A DNA stretch of 50,221 bases, taken from positions 1-50,221 of the forward strand of contig CAYWGC010000027.1 in assembly GCA_964457755.1 (NCBI GenBank), given 5' to 3'. The translations under genes and the position numbers were made by a program. This stretch comes from Tharpella sp964457755. Lineage in GTDB: Bacteria; Desulfobacterota; Anaeroferrophillalia; Anaeroferrophillales; Tharpellaceae. The notes beneath the pieces were generated by a model. It was given only the letters and a program-made list of their open reading frames with translations. It did not search any database and was not told where the DNA came from. This document shows, piece by piece, positions 16,403-24,969 of the stretch; the first letter of the stretch is position 1; each line of letters begins with the position of its first letter.

Positions 16403-17932
16403 ATGGATGATCAGAGTTTAGAGATTATGAGCGTTATCCTGGGAAGACGGTTGCCGGGAACTTTCATCACCAAGGTTCACCAGATGAGCCCCTACCATCT
16501 CCTCTTGCGCCTGCGTGGCGGTGGCCAAAGCGGTGAACAACGTCTTATGATCTCGGTTGCGCCAATGGAGCCCGGACTCCATTTAACCACGCACCGCTTT
16601 CTCAATCCGCCCCGGCCATTGCGTTTTTGTGCCTATCTCCGCCACCACCTGCAGGGAGCCCGGATTACGGCATTTAAAAAGATCGATAACGATCGTATTG
16701 TAATAATCAAAACAACCCGCAAAGATGGCGAAAAACAGCTAATAATCGAGCTTACCGGCAAACGCAGTAATGCTATTTTATGCCAGCAAAGCGAAATGCA
16801 GATTGGCGCCCGCTTGTTTGAATCAACAACCGACCTCCGCCTTAAACCGGGAGCCCTTTACTGCTTGCCGGAAGCGCCAACAAGCAATACCAAGAAAAAA
16901 TCCCCTTTTCTCTTGCACGCCATCATTGGTAACAAGCAAATTTCTGATCTCTTAAGTAATCATGTGCTACAAGATAAGTTACTTCAAGACTATGACGATT
17001 GGTTTTTCCCGCACTACCAGCAGCACTACGGCAGTCGGGAGATAATACGTCTGGAGAAGGCTTTACGCCAACATGGCAAGCGCCTGCAAAAAAGAAGAAA
17101 ACGTCTGCTTGCGGAGAGTAACGATAAAGAGAGCCACGTAAACGACAGTCAGCTTGGCGATCTTCTAAAAAGCACCATCCACCAGGTCGAGAGGGGGAGC
17201 AAATCGATAAAGTTGATCAACTACTGGTCACCAGCTTTAGAAGAGGTGGAAATCATCCTTAATCCGGCCTTGAGCCCTCTCGCCAACCTTGAAAAATTTT
17301 ATAAAAATGCCAAGAAAGCCAAACGCGGCATAAAACTTATCGAAGAACGCTTGCTTGTGACCCGCCGTGAAGAAGAGTACACCGAAGAACTTCTCTTTCA
17401 ATTTGAAGAGTTGAAAAAAAAGTCAGACCGTAAAGTCTCAGACGAAGAACAGGGACTACTTGAACTGGCATCTGACCTGGCCGAGAGAAAAGGCCGACAG
17501 CAAAGCCCGGCAAATCAGCAAAAGCAAAAAAAACAGAAACCTAAACCGGACCAGCAACGACATCAAGGAGTTGAACGCTCAAGCGGAGTTGACGGCGGCA
17601 TCATCTATATCGGCCTTAATGCTTTAGGCAACGAAAATATCTACCGCCATTTAAGCACCCCTGAAGATCTCTGGTTTCATGCCCGGAATCGACCCGGAGC
17701 CCATATTCTGTTAAAGACTGCCCCGGGCTCGAAAAGCAGCGAAAAAGAGCAGCTCCAAGCCGCGGCCCTGGCGGCCGCCAACTCCCGCGCTAAAGCAGAA
17801 AACCAAGTCGAGGTCACCATGATTAAAGTTAAGCATCTGCGTAAGCCAAAAGGCGGCCGCCCCGGCCAGGTTTTACTGGCCGGCCCCCTCCAGACCCTTA
17901 CAGTTAACCCAAACAGCCAAGACAACCTCTAG
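16403..17932 (+). CDS. rqcH: NFACT family protein, RqcH-like ribosome quality control factor
   Basis: 509 residues. The N-terminal NFACT-N domain (to about 190) contains the DR pair at D97/R98 in DNDRIVII, the residues needed for alanine tailing by Bacillus RqcH. A charged coiled-coil region follows (about 225-365), then a low-complexity lysine/glutamine linker (370-390), then the NFACT-R (DUF814) domain with NIYRHLSTPEDLWFHARNRPG and the KGGRPGQV end. Family members bind stalled 50S subunits and recruit tRNA-Ala to tag the nascent chain for degradation. It is somewhat shorter than Bacillus RqcH. The start has no strong Shine-Dalgarno site; it begins 13 bp after the selenoprotein stop. Confidence 0.88.
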   Translation: MDDQSLEIMSVILGRRLPGTFITKVHQMSPYHLLLRLRGGGQSGEQRLMISVAPMEPGLHLTTHRFLNPPRPLRFCAYLRHHLQGARITAFKKIDNDRIVIIKTTRKDGEKQLIIELTGKRSNAILCQQSEMQIGARLFESTTDLRLKPGALYCLPEAPTSNTKKKSPFLLHAIIGNKQISDLLSNHVLQDKLLQDYDDWFFPHYQQHYGSREIIRLEKALRQHGKRLQKRRKRLLAESNDKESHVNDSQLGDLLKSTIHQVERGSKSIKLINYWSPALEEVEIILNPALSPLANLEKFYKNAKKAKRGIKLIEERLLVTRREEEYTEELLFQFEELKKKSDRKVSDEEQGLLELASDLAERKGRQQSPANQQKQKKQKPKPDQQRHQGVERSSGVDGGIIYIGLNALGNENIYRHLSTPEDLWFHARNRPGAHILLKTAPGSKSSEKEQLQAAALAAANSRAKAENQVEVTMIKVKHLRKPKGGRPGQVLLAGPLQTLTVNPNSQDNL

Positions 17933-17957
17933 CGGCACCAAATCAGAAGGGAAAAAT

Positions 17958-19367
17958 ATGACTGAACCCGTCAACCCAGTCCGCAACCAACTTATCAAAG
18001 ATTTGCAAGCTTCGGGCTTTACCAGCAAACAGATCATTGTCGCCGATGAGTCACGAGCCTGTTACGGCTACGACGCAACCCGGCAAGTTGCTGATCCGAT
18101 GCTGGTCCTCCTCCCGGAAAACGGCAAGCAAGTCGAAATTACTCTAAAATTAGCCGCTAAAAAAAATCTAAAAATTTTCCCCCGGGGTGCAGCCAGTGGA
18201 ATGTCAGGAGGCTCCATTCCGAGCAGCGATGGAATTATAATCTCTTTAACCAGGATGAAAAGAATCCTCGAAATCGATCAAGAAAATATGATCGCCACGG
18301 TTGAACCCGGGGTTGTCACCGGTGAGCTCCAAGAGGAGGTCAGCCGCTTGGGACTTTTCTATCCACCCGACCCCGCCAGTCTCGCCTTCTCAACTATCGG
18401 CGGTAATGTCGCCGAGAATGCCGGAGGGCCACGGGCCGTCAAATATGGAGTCACTGCCGATTATGTTATGGGCCTGGAAGCGGTTATGATCAATGGTGAA
18501 ACTATCAAATGCGGCAACAAGTGCATCAAATCGGTCTCCGGATACGATCTCACATCGTTACTGGTTGGTTCTGAAGGAACCTTGGCGATAATCACTAAAA
18601 TTCTTTTAAAACTACTACCGACACCCAAAGCCGTCAGAACCTCCCTGCTGGCTTTTCCCTCAATGACGAACGCAGCTCTGGCTATCAACAGCATGTTCAA
18701 AAACCAGATAGAGCCTTCAACTATCGAATTTCTCGACCACCACTCGATCAACGCGGTACGCGATGACCTCCCTTTTTCTCTGCCCGAAGCCGTTGACACC
18801 ATACTCCTAGTCGAGATCGATGGCACCGCCGCCAGCGTCCTCTCGCAAAGTCAGAAGCTCCAAAAACTCTTCAAAAATGACGCACTCCTCCTGATTGAGG
18901 CCCAAAACGAGAAAGAGAGAGCCCAACTCTGGAGTGCCCGACGCCGTCTATCACCAGCTATTGCCAATATTGCCCCTCACAAAATTAATGAGGACATTGC
19001 GGTGCCCCGCGCCGCAATTCCTGAGGTTATTGCCCGTCTCGAAAAATTATCGGCAAAAATCGCTCTCCCGATTGTCTGCTTTGGCCACGCCGGTGACGGC
19101 AACATTCATGTCAACGTGATGCTTGACAAAGATGATCCCGAGCAAGCCCGCAGAGGCCATCAGGCGGTTGATGAGATCTTCACTATTACCCTTGGACTGG
19201 GTGGCACTCTTTCCGGTGAACATGGCATCGGCAACACTAAATCGGCCTATTTTGACAAGGAGTGGGACGCACCCACAATCGCCGCTATGCGGGCCGTTAA
19301 GCGGGCCTTCGACCCCGATAATCGCCTTAACCCCGGCAAAATTTTCCCGGCCCAGAAGGATAGCTAA
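17958..19367 (+). CDS. glcD: FAD-linked oxidoreductase, GlcD/lactate dehydrogenase type
   Basis: 469 residues of the FAD-binding type 4 (VAO) family. The FAD region has FPRGAASGMSGGSIP (near 75-89), DPASLAFSTIGGNVAENAGGP (near 139-159) and YGVTADYVMGLE. The C-terminal FAD-oxidase C domain has CFGHAGDGNIHVNVM and GTLSGEHGIGNTK. These enzymes oxidise a 2-hydroxy acid such as glycolate or D-lactate and pass electrons to a partner Fe-S protein; the partner gene follows with a TAATG overlap. AGAAGGG stands five bases before the ATG. The exact substrate is not set by sequence. Confidence 0.92.
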   Translation: MTEPVNPVRNQLIKDLQASGFTSKQIIVADESRACYGYDATRQVADPMLVLLPENGKQVEITLKLAAKKNLKIFPRGAASGMSGGSIPSSDGIIISLTRMKRILEIDQENMIATVEPGVVTGELQEEVSRLGLFYPPDPASLAFSTIGGNVAENAGGPRAVKYGVTADYVMGLEAVMINGETIKCGNKCIKSVSGYDLTSLLVGSEGTLAIITKILLKLLPTPKAVRTSLLAFPSMTNAALAINSMFKNQIEPSTIEFLDHHSINAVRDDLPFSLPEAVDTILLVEIDGTAASVLSQSQKLQKLFKNDALLLIEAQNEKERAQLWSARRRLSPAIANIAPHKINEDIAVPRAAIPEVIARLEKLSAKIALPIVCFGHAGDGNIHVNVMLDKDDPEQARRGHQAVDEIFTITLGLGGTLSGEHGIGNTKSAYFDKEWDAPTIAAMRAVKRAFDPDNRLNPGKIFPAQKDS

Positions 19368-20620
19368 TGACAACTTCAACCTGGCAACAGGAGCTCAAAA
19401 AATGTGTTAAGTGCGGGGCCTGTATGGCCGTCTGTCCGATCTACCGACAAACCGGGCGGGAAGAAATGGTCGCCCGCGGCAAACTAAACCTTATTGAGAG
19501 AATCAATCTTGAAAAAGATGATAATCAAGCTCTCCTGCCGCCCGGCTGGATCGAGGCGGTGGATAACTGTCTGCTCTGCTGCTCCTGTGAAGAAAACTGC
19601 CCAAAAGGGGTAAAAATCACCGAAATTATTGCCGATGCCCGGCATCGACAAACTCAGATAGAAGGCCTCAATCCAATCAAAAAAAGCGCCTTTTCTCTTT
19701 TAAAAAACCGGGTTCTCTCCCTGCCCAAGCTGCTTAAAGCCGGCTCCTTCCTGCAGTGGCTTCTCTGGCGGCGCCTGCCTCGCCACAGCGGCCTGGTGCG
19801 ACGTCTACCACTACCCGGATTTGACGAGAAAACCGTAATCCCGGCCCTGCCGAAGCGCCACCTTGATGACTATTTGCAGAAACGACCAGCAACCTCCGAA
19901 CTTAAGCCGGTACTCTATTTTCCCGGCTGTGCCACCCGCTATCTCTACCCGCAAATGGGTCTCGATCTCATCTATGTCCTGGAGCAACTCGGTTTCCACG
20001 GAGTTGTACCGCCAGAACTGAGCTGCTGCGGCATGGTGACCTGGGGAGCCGGTGACCAAGATTCAAACACTGAACTCCAGCAACGTAACCTCGAAGTCTT
20101 TCGCAGACACGCGGAGATCAAAGAGATCGTCACCGGTTGCGCCTCCTGCGGTCACGCTTTAAAGGAGTATCAAGACCTGCCCGAAGGTTGCGAAATCTTG
20201 GATATCAGCGAGTTTCTCTTCCGCCACCGAGAAAAACTGGAACAACTGGTAGGCTCAAAAAAAATCGAAAAAAAGATCACCTATCACGACCCCTGCCATT
20301 TACGTAAAGGCCAGGGCATCACCAGCCAGCCGCGCTGGCTCCTTAAATTGATCGCTGGAGAAAATTTTGTCGAGATGAGGCATCCCGAACGGTGCTGTGG
20401 GGCGGGGGGAACCTTCGGCCTCTCGCATAAAGAACTATCCCGGGAAATCCTCGCCGAAAAAGCCCGCGATAGCGATGCCAGCGGCGCCGAGATTGTTACC
20501 AGCGGCTGCCCCGGCTGCCTTCTGCAATTAACTGAAGGAGCTGTCGTTGCTGAGAGTAAATGGCGGACGGAACATCCGATAACTCTTCTCGCAAATCTCC
20601 TGAGAAAGGAGGTAAGCTAA
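19367..20620 (+). CDS. glcF: Fe-S oxidoreductase subunit, GlcF-like
   Basis: 417 residues. Two 4Fe-4S motifs lie at the N-terminus: C13-x2-C16-x2-C19-x3-C23-P and C68-x2-C71-x2-C74-x3-C78-P. Two cysteine-rich CCG domains follow, with FPGCATRY (185-192), CCGMVTWGAGD (220-230), and in the second CCGAGGTFGLS near residue 344 and SGCPGC near 385. This is the GlcF/HdrD-like partner that carries electrons from the flavoprotein subunit toward the quinone pool. The start overlaps the glcD stop by one base, and the stop overlaps the next start in the same way. Confidence 0.92.
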   Translation: MTTSTWQQELKKCVKCGACMAVCPIYRQTGREEMVARGKLNLIERINLEKDDNQALLPPGWIEAVDNCLLCCSCEENCPKGVKITEIIADARHRQTQIEGLNPIKKSAFSLLKNRVLSLPKLLKAGSFLQWLLWRRLPRHSGLVRRLPLPGFDEKTVIPALPKRHLDDYLQKRPATSELKPVLYFPGCATRYLYPQMGLDLIYVLEQLGFHGVVPPELSCCGMVTWGAGDQDSNTELQQRNLEVFRRHAEIKEIVTGCASCGHALKEYQDLPEGCEILDISEFLFRHREKLEQLVGSKKIEKKITYHDPCHLRKGQGITSQPRWLLKLIAGENFVEMRHPERCCGAGGTFGLSHKELSREILAEKARDSDASGAEIVTSGCPGCLLQLTEGAVVAESKWRTEHPITLLANLLRKEVS

Positions 20621-23205
20621 TGGTTGAAAAGCAAAATCTGGAAATCACAAAGATTGAAGAAGAGATTAAACTTCTGCAGAAACAGTTGATAATCGCCAAC
20701 CAGCAGAACCTCTGCGACGCCGGTTCTGAACTTTTGCGCACCCAGGAGGAGAAAAATCACCTCATTGAAATCATTGAGATCTCCCCGAACCCGGTGATCA
20801 TGTTAGAAGAAAACGGCTCTATAACCTACCTGAATCCGTCAGGACGACGTTTTTTCGGCATCGATAATAATGAAAAGCTCTCGACCCTCTCTTTTATTAA
20901 GATATTCCCGGAAGAGACCTACAAGCTCATCAAAAATGAGGCTTTTCCTACGGCTGTCAAGAGCGGCCAGTGGCAAGGGGAAGTCAAAGTCAGCTCCTCC
21001 TTTGCAGATCTGATCTGCCACCTGATTTTGATCGCCCATACCGTAGATAATCAAACCCGGCAGTTTTTTTCCGCCACTCTCCATGATCGCACAGCTATCC
21101 GCCGCGCAACTGAAGAGGCTGACGAAGTCAACGATCAACTCGAACTGGCGATTCAGCGGGCCAACCGTATGGCCCTTGATGCGGAACTAGCGGATGCCTC
21201 TAAAAGTGAATTTCTCGCCAACATGAGTCATGAGATCAGAACTCCGATGAATGCCATCATCGGTTTCTCTTCGCTGCTGCTCGACACCCCGCTAAATTAC
21301 GACCAACGCGACTACTTGAATATCATCATTAAGAATGGTGAAGGCCTGCTCCATATAATTAACGACATCCTTGATTACTCAAAAATAGAGGCCAACAAGC
21401 TGGAACTTGAAGAGATCCCTTTTCAAGTCCGCGAGACAACTGATGATCTACTCGGTCTCCTCTCCCTTAAAACGACTGAAAAAGGTCTCTATTTCCACTG
21501 CATTGTTGACCATCGCATACCTGATTCACTCCAGGGAGATCCGGTGCGCTTGCGGCAGATCCTCATCAATCTGACTAACAATGCTATAAAATTTACCGAA
21601 AAGGGCGGCATTGTCATCCGCGCCACCCTTAAAGAGGAAGAAGCCGAACAGGTCAAAATACTCTTTCAAATCATAGACACCGGCATCGGCATCCCAGAAG
21701 ACCGAATCGGCCGACTTTTTCAGTCGTTCTCACAGGTCGATTCATCGACCACCAGAGAGTTTGGCGGCACCGGCTTAGGTTTGGCCATCTCGAAACAACT
21801 GGCTGAACTGATGGGCGGCGAAGTTGGGGTTGAGAGTAAGCTGGGAGTCGGTTCGATATTCTGGTGCACTGTGGTTCTGCGCCGCGACCCCGATTCAGCT
21901 TTGCCAGCTCAGGCTAAACTCTTTCAGGAAAAACGTTTCCTCCTCTTCACTCCACCTCTTGATGGTACCTTACAGGATTTGCAACTCGCCGGCCAAGTTG
22001 TCGAGCAGCATCTCCTGGCCGCAGGCTGTGAACTCAGCCAGGCAAACTCAATGCAAACCCTTAATGAACGGTTGTATGAAGCCCAAAAAGAGCAAAAACC
22101 TTACACCATGCTCATTGCCGACCTCTCGCAACAAAACCAGGACGAGTTTTTTAAAAATGGTTTGGCAAAAATTTTGCGGCCCCAATTTACAATTGCCCTG
22201 GCCCAGCAAACTAATGATTTATCAGCCCAAGAATACGATACTATAGTTCCAATGCCTATAAAAAGATCACTTTTTTATGAGCAGCTGGCCCGCTGTATGG
22301 GTCAGAAAATAGCTGACGAACAAACTGATGAAAGCTCTAAAGCGCTACAAAACCTTGCTGAACAGCGGAAAAATCTCCGCATCTTGCTGGTTGATGACAA
22401 TGTTGTCAATATTAAAGTGGGCTCTAAAATGCTCTCCAAACTGGGAGTCAACTGCAGCACGGCCGGCAACGGCGTCGAAGCTCTGGCGGCTCTGGGAGCC
22501 GCTTATTACGACCTGGTTTTTATGGATATCCAGATGCCATTAATGGACGGTTATGAAACAACCAAGCAGATTCGTAGCCGCAACACAACAACCATCAACC
22601 CCAATACTATAATCATCGCAATGACGGCCCATGCTTTGAAAAGCGACAAAGATCGCTGTTTGGCGGCGGGCATGAATGATTTCCTGACCAAACCGGTGCG
22701 GCTTGGTGCCTTAAATGAAGTATTAACACATGCAATAGAAAATATCAGAGAACAATCGAGCAGACCCGACAGCTATAAAGAAGAGTTCGATTTCATGAAA
22801 GAGGAGAGTGAATCTGAAGATTTTTCACAGGAGGGAGAGAATAACTCAGCCCGCGATACAAAACTCTTTGACCGTGAGGCTTTTCTGGAAAAACTTGACG
22901 ATGACATAGAGCTCTACAATGAGCTTCTGGAAGAATACCTAATAAGTGCCAACAGCTACATTGAAGATATTGGAAAAGGGATCAAAAAGAATGATTTTGA
23001 TCAGATAAGAATCGCGGCCCACTCAATTAAAGGATCATCCGGAAGCATTGAAGCCAGCCAGATGCAGACGGCAGCCGCCAACCTCGAAAATGCGGCCAAG
23101 CAACAAGATCTGGCCGTGGTTCACAAGAACCTCGACATGATGGAAATGGAGTATGAGATTTTAAGTGAAATACTTAAGGATGAAATTGAAATAAATAGGC
23201 AATAG
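20620..23205 (+). CDS. cytoplasmic hybrid histidine kinase (PAS-HisKA-HATPase-REC-HPt)
   Basis: 861 residues without membrane helices. Order: coiled coil (about 5-45), PAS (45-165), HisKA with H204 in NMSHEIRTPMNAIIGF, HATPase with NLTNNAIKF, DTGIGI and GGTGLGL, a degenerate receiver-like region (about 430-570), a true receiver with D636 in VFMDIQMP, and a C-terminal HPt domain with H801 in AAHSIKGSSG. This is a BarA/TorS-type phosphorelay inside one protein; the output regulator is not in the window. The ATG at 20620 was chosen because AAGGAGG lies just before it and it overlaps the glcF stop (TAATG); an in-frame ATG 60 bases upstream lies inside glcF. Linkage suggests a link to 2-hydroxyacid oxidation (inference). 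Confidence 0.9.
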   Translation: MVEKQNLEITKIEEEIKLLQKQLIIANQQNLCDAGSELLRTQEEKNHLIEIIEISPNPVIMLEENGSITYLNPSGRRFFGIDNNEKLSTLSFIKIFPEETYKLIKNEAFPTAVKSGQWQGEVKVSSSFADLICHLILIAHTVDNQTRQFFSATLHDRTAIRRATEEADEVNDQLELAIQRANRMALDAELADASKSEFLANMSHEIRTPMNAIIGFSSLLLDTPLNYDQRDYLNIIIKNGEGLLHIINDILDYSKIEANKLELEEIPFQVRETTDDLLGLLSLKTTEKGLYFHCIVDHRIPDSLQGDPVRLRQILINLTNNAIKFTEKGGIVIRATLKEEEAEQVKILFQIIDTGIGIPEDRIGRLFQSFSQVDSSTTREFGGTGLGLAISKQLAELMGGEVGVESKLGVGSIFWCTVVLRRDPDSALPAQAKLFQEKRFLLFTPPLDGTLQDLQLAGQVVEQHLLAAGCELSQANSMQTLNERLYEAQKEQKPYTMLIADLSQQNQDEFFKNGLAKILRPQFTIALAQQTNDLSAQEYDTIVPMPIKRSLFYEQLARCMGQKIADEQTDESSKALQNLAEQRKNLRILLVDDNVVNIKVGSKMLSKLGVNCSTAGNGVEALAALGAAYYDLVFMDIQMPLMDGYETTKQIRSRNTTTINPNTIIIAMTAHALKSDKDRCLAAGMNDFLTKPVRLGALNEVLTHAIENIREQSSRPDSYKEEFDFMKEESESEDFSQEGENNSARDTKLFDREAFLEKLDDDIELYNELLEEYLISANSYIEDIGKGIKKNDFDQIRIAAHSIKGSSGSIEASQMQTAAANLENAAKQQDLAVVHKNLDMMEMEYEILSEILKDEIEINRQ

Positions 23206-23208
23206 GCA

Positions 23209-24288
23209 TCATAAACGAGCGGCTTGACGCAGGGCCAAATCTGCCAGAACCATAGCGGTCATCGCTTCGACAATGGGTACCGCCCGAGGCAGAACACAGG
23301 GATCGTGCCGCCCTTTACCTTCAAGGCTCACCGCCCGACCCTCGAAATCAACTGTTTCCTGGACTTTGCCGATGGTTGGCGCCGGTTTGAAGGCAACTTC
23401 AAAATTAATTACCTGACCGTTACTGATACCACCTTGAACCCCGCCACTATAGTTGGTTTTCGTACTGAGTCGCTGACCGTGGGCCACAAATAAATCATTA
23501 TGTTCCGAGCCGCACATCCCGACGCAGGCAAAACCGGAGCCGATCGTAAAACCTTTAACGGCCGGAATTGAGAGCATCGCTTGCGCCAGCAACGCATCAA
23601 GTTTATCAAAAACCGGCTCTCCCCAACCCGCCGGAACCCCACGACAAATACAACTGACAACCCCTCCTAAAGAGTCTTTAACATGAGCTGCCTTTTCGAT
23701 AGCCGCTATCATCGCTGGCGCCACTTTAAGATCTGGACAACGTACCGCCTCACGGTCTACCAATTTTCTGGTCAAATTTTCACCATCGACAACGACAGCC
23801 TGCGTTTTACCGACCTGACTGACCCAAGCGACAATTTCAACCCCGAATAGATTTTTAAGGAGTTGTTCAGCTACGGATCCGGCGGCGACTCGAGCCAGGG
23901 TCTCTCGCGCACTGGCACGACCACCGCCGCTGCGCGAAGTCACTCCATATTTCATCCTATAAGTGTAGTCGGCATGCGATGGGCGCGGGATATTTGACAT
24001 CTCACCGTAATCACCCGGCCGCTGGTTGCGGTTACGCACTAATAAAGCAATCGGTGTACCCAGAGTTTTTCCATCTTCCATACCGGATAAAATTTCTATC
24101 TGATCTCCCTCCTGGCGCGGGGTTGTGAGACGACTCTGACCCGGCCGACGACGATCAAGTTGAGCCTGAATTGCCGGCAAAGAGATCTCCAAGCCAGGCG
24201 GACAGCCATCCACCACGGCCCCCACACCGAGACCGTGCGATTCACCAAAGGTTGTCATTTTAAAGAGAGTGCCAAAAGTACTACTCAT
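23209..24288 (-). CDS. aroC: chorismate synthase
   Basis: Last step of the shikimate pathway: 5-enolpyruvylshikimate-3-phosphate to chorismate, needing reduced FMN. 359 residues from the chosen start. Family signatures are GESHGLGVGAVVDGCPPG near the N-terminus, SHADYTYRMKYG and SGGGRASARET near 125-145, and GVQGGISNGQ near 275. I start at MSSTFG because GGAG is placed six bases before it; the upstream 19-codon extension lacks family similarity. It is the last of four linked aro genes and meets the hybrid kinase gene tail to tail with a 3-bp gap. Confidence 0.97.
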   Translation of the reverse strand: MSSTFGTLFKMTTFGESHGLGVGAVVDGCPPGLEISLPAIQAQLDRRRPGQSRLTTPRQEGDQIEILSGMEDGKTLGTPIALLVRNRNQRPGDYGEMSNIPRPSHADYTYRMKYGVTSRSGGGRASARETLARVAAGSVAEQLLKNLFGVEIVAWVSQVGKTQAVVVDGENLTRKLVDREAVRCPDLKVAPAMIAAIEKAAHVKDSLGGVVSCICRGVPAGWGEPVFDKLDALLAQAMLSIPAVKGFTIGSGFACVGMCGSEHNDLFVAHGQRLSTKTNYSGGVQGGISNGQVINFEVAFKPAPTIGKVQETVDFEGRAVSLEGKGRHDPCVLPRAVPIVEAMTAMVLADLALRQAARL

Positions 24289-24346
24289 TGATATCTCCGA
24301 ATGCGGAATAACCACCACAAAGCTATAACAAATAGCTTTGAACATC

Positions 24347-24418
24347 GCTTCGCCCTCATAAACGGGGTCAAAGCTGGGGTGCTAACGCACCTTGTACCAG
24401 CAATGACCCCAATCCCGG
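24347..24418 (-). repeat. palindrome-rich intergenic element, short copy
   Basis: On the minus strand it aligns with the element at 3835-3941: CCGGGATTGGGGTCATTGCTG, AAGGTGCGTTAGCACCCC, then TGACCCCGTTTATGAGGGCGAAGC. The inner hairpin is kept with a changed loop (GGTGC/GCACC around TAAC or its complement), and the GGGGTCA/TGACCCC ends are kept. About 35 bp with two hairpins, present in the other copy, is missing. It fills the gap between aroK and aroC. Confidence 0.75.
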
Positions 24419-24443
24419 CTACTTGCGAGCGATAACTTAATGG

Positions 24444-24956
24444 TTACAAAGTTGTTAATATTTCTTGAACAATTTCTTCTACAGTTTTAAAATCTACGGA
24501 AACGATAAAATCAGCAGTTTCACGATAGAGTGGCTCGCGCTGTTTGAGACCAAGAAGAATTTCCTCTTTTAAATCAAGAGAGCTTAAAGGCGGCCTCAGT
24601 GATGAGGTTTGCGGATCTTTATCAAGCCGTTGAAGGGTGGTTTGAAAGTTTGCCTGCAACCAAAAAGTAGTGCCATTTTTTTTCAGAAGAGAACGATTCT
24701 CAGAGGCCATAACAACCCCGCCTCCGGTTGCCAGAACCACCTTATCCTGTTGGCAGCAATCCTTTAAAACTTCAGTTTCCAACTTACGAAAAGACTCCCA
24801 TCCAGAATTTACAACAAACTCTGCAATAGAGAGCTTTACCCGTTCAACAACAACGGCATCACTATCAACAAAAGGGCGCCGCAAAATCTCGGCCAGCCTG
24901 AGTCCAACTGCACTTTTCCCAGAGCCCCGATAACCGATAAGATTAATATTATTCAT
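24444..24956 (-). CDS. aroK: shikimate kinase
   Basis: Phosphorylates shikimate at the 3-hydroxyl with ATP. 170 residues, standard length. Walker A is GYRGSGKSAVG (8-18), shikimate-binding D is in FVDSD near 32, the GGG motif is ATGGGVV near 77, and the lid has R in SSLRPPLS near 119. It lies 13 bp after aroA, and the gap to aroC holds a repeat element. Confidence 0.96.
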   Translation of the reverse strand: MNNINLIGYRGSGKSAVGLRLAEILRRPFVDSDAVVVERVKLSIAEFVVNSGWESFRKLETEVLKDCCQQDKVVLATGGGVVMASENRSLLKKNGTTFWLQANFQTTLQRLDKDPQTSSLRPPLSSLDLKEEILLGLKQREPLYRETADFIVSVDFKTVEEIVQEILTTL

Positions 24957-24969
24957 GGGAAAAGAGGGC

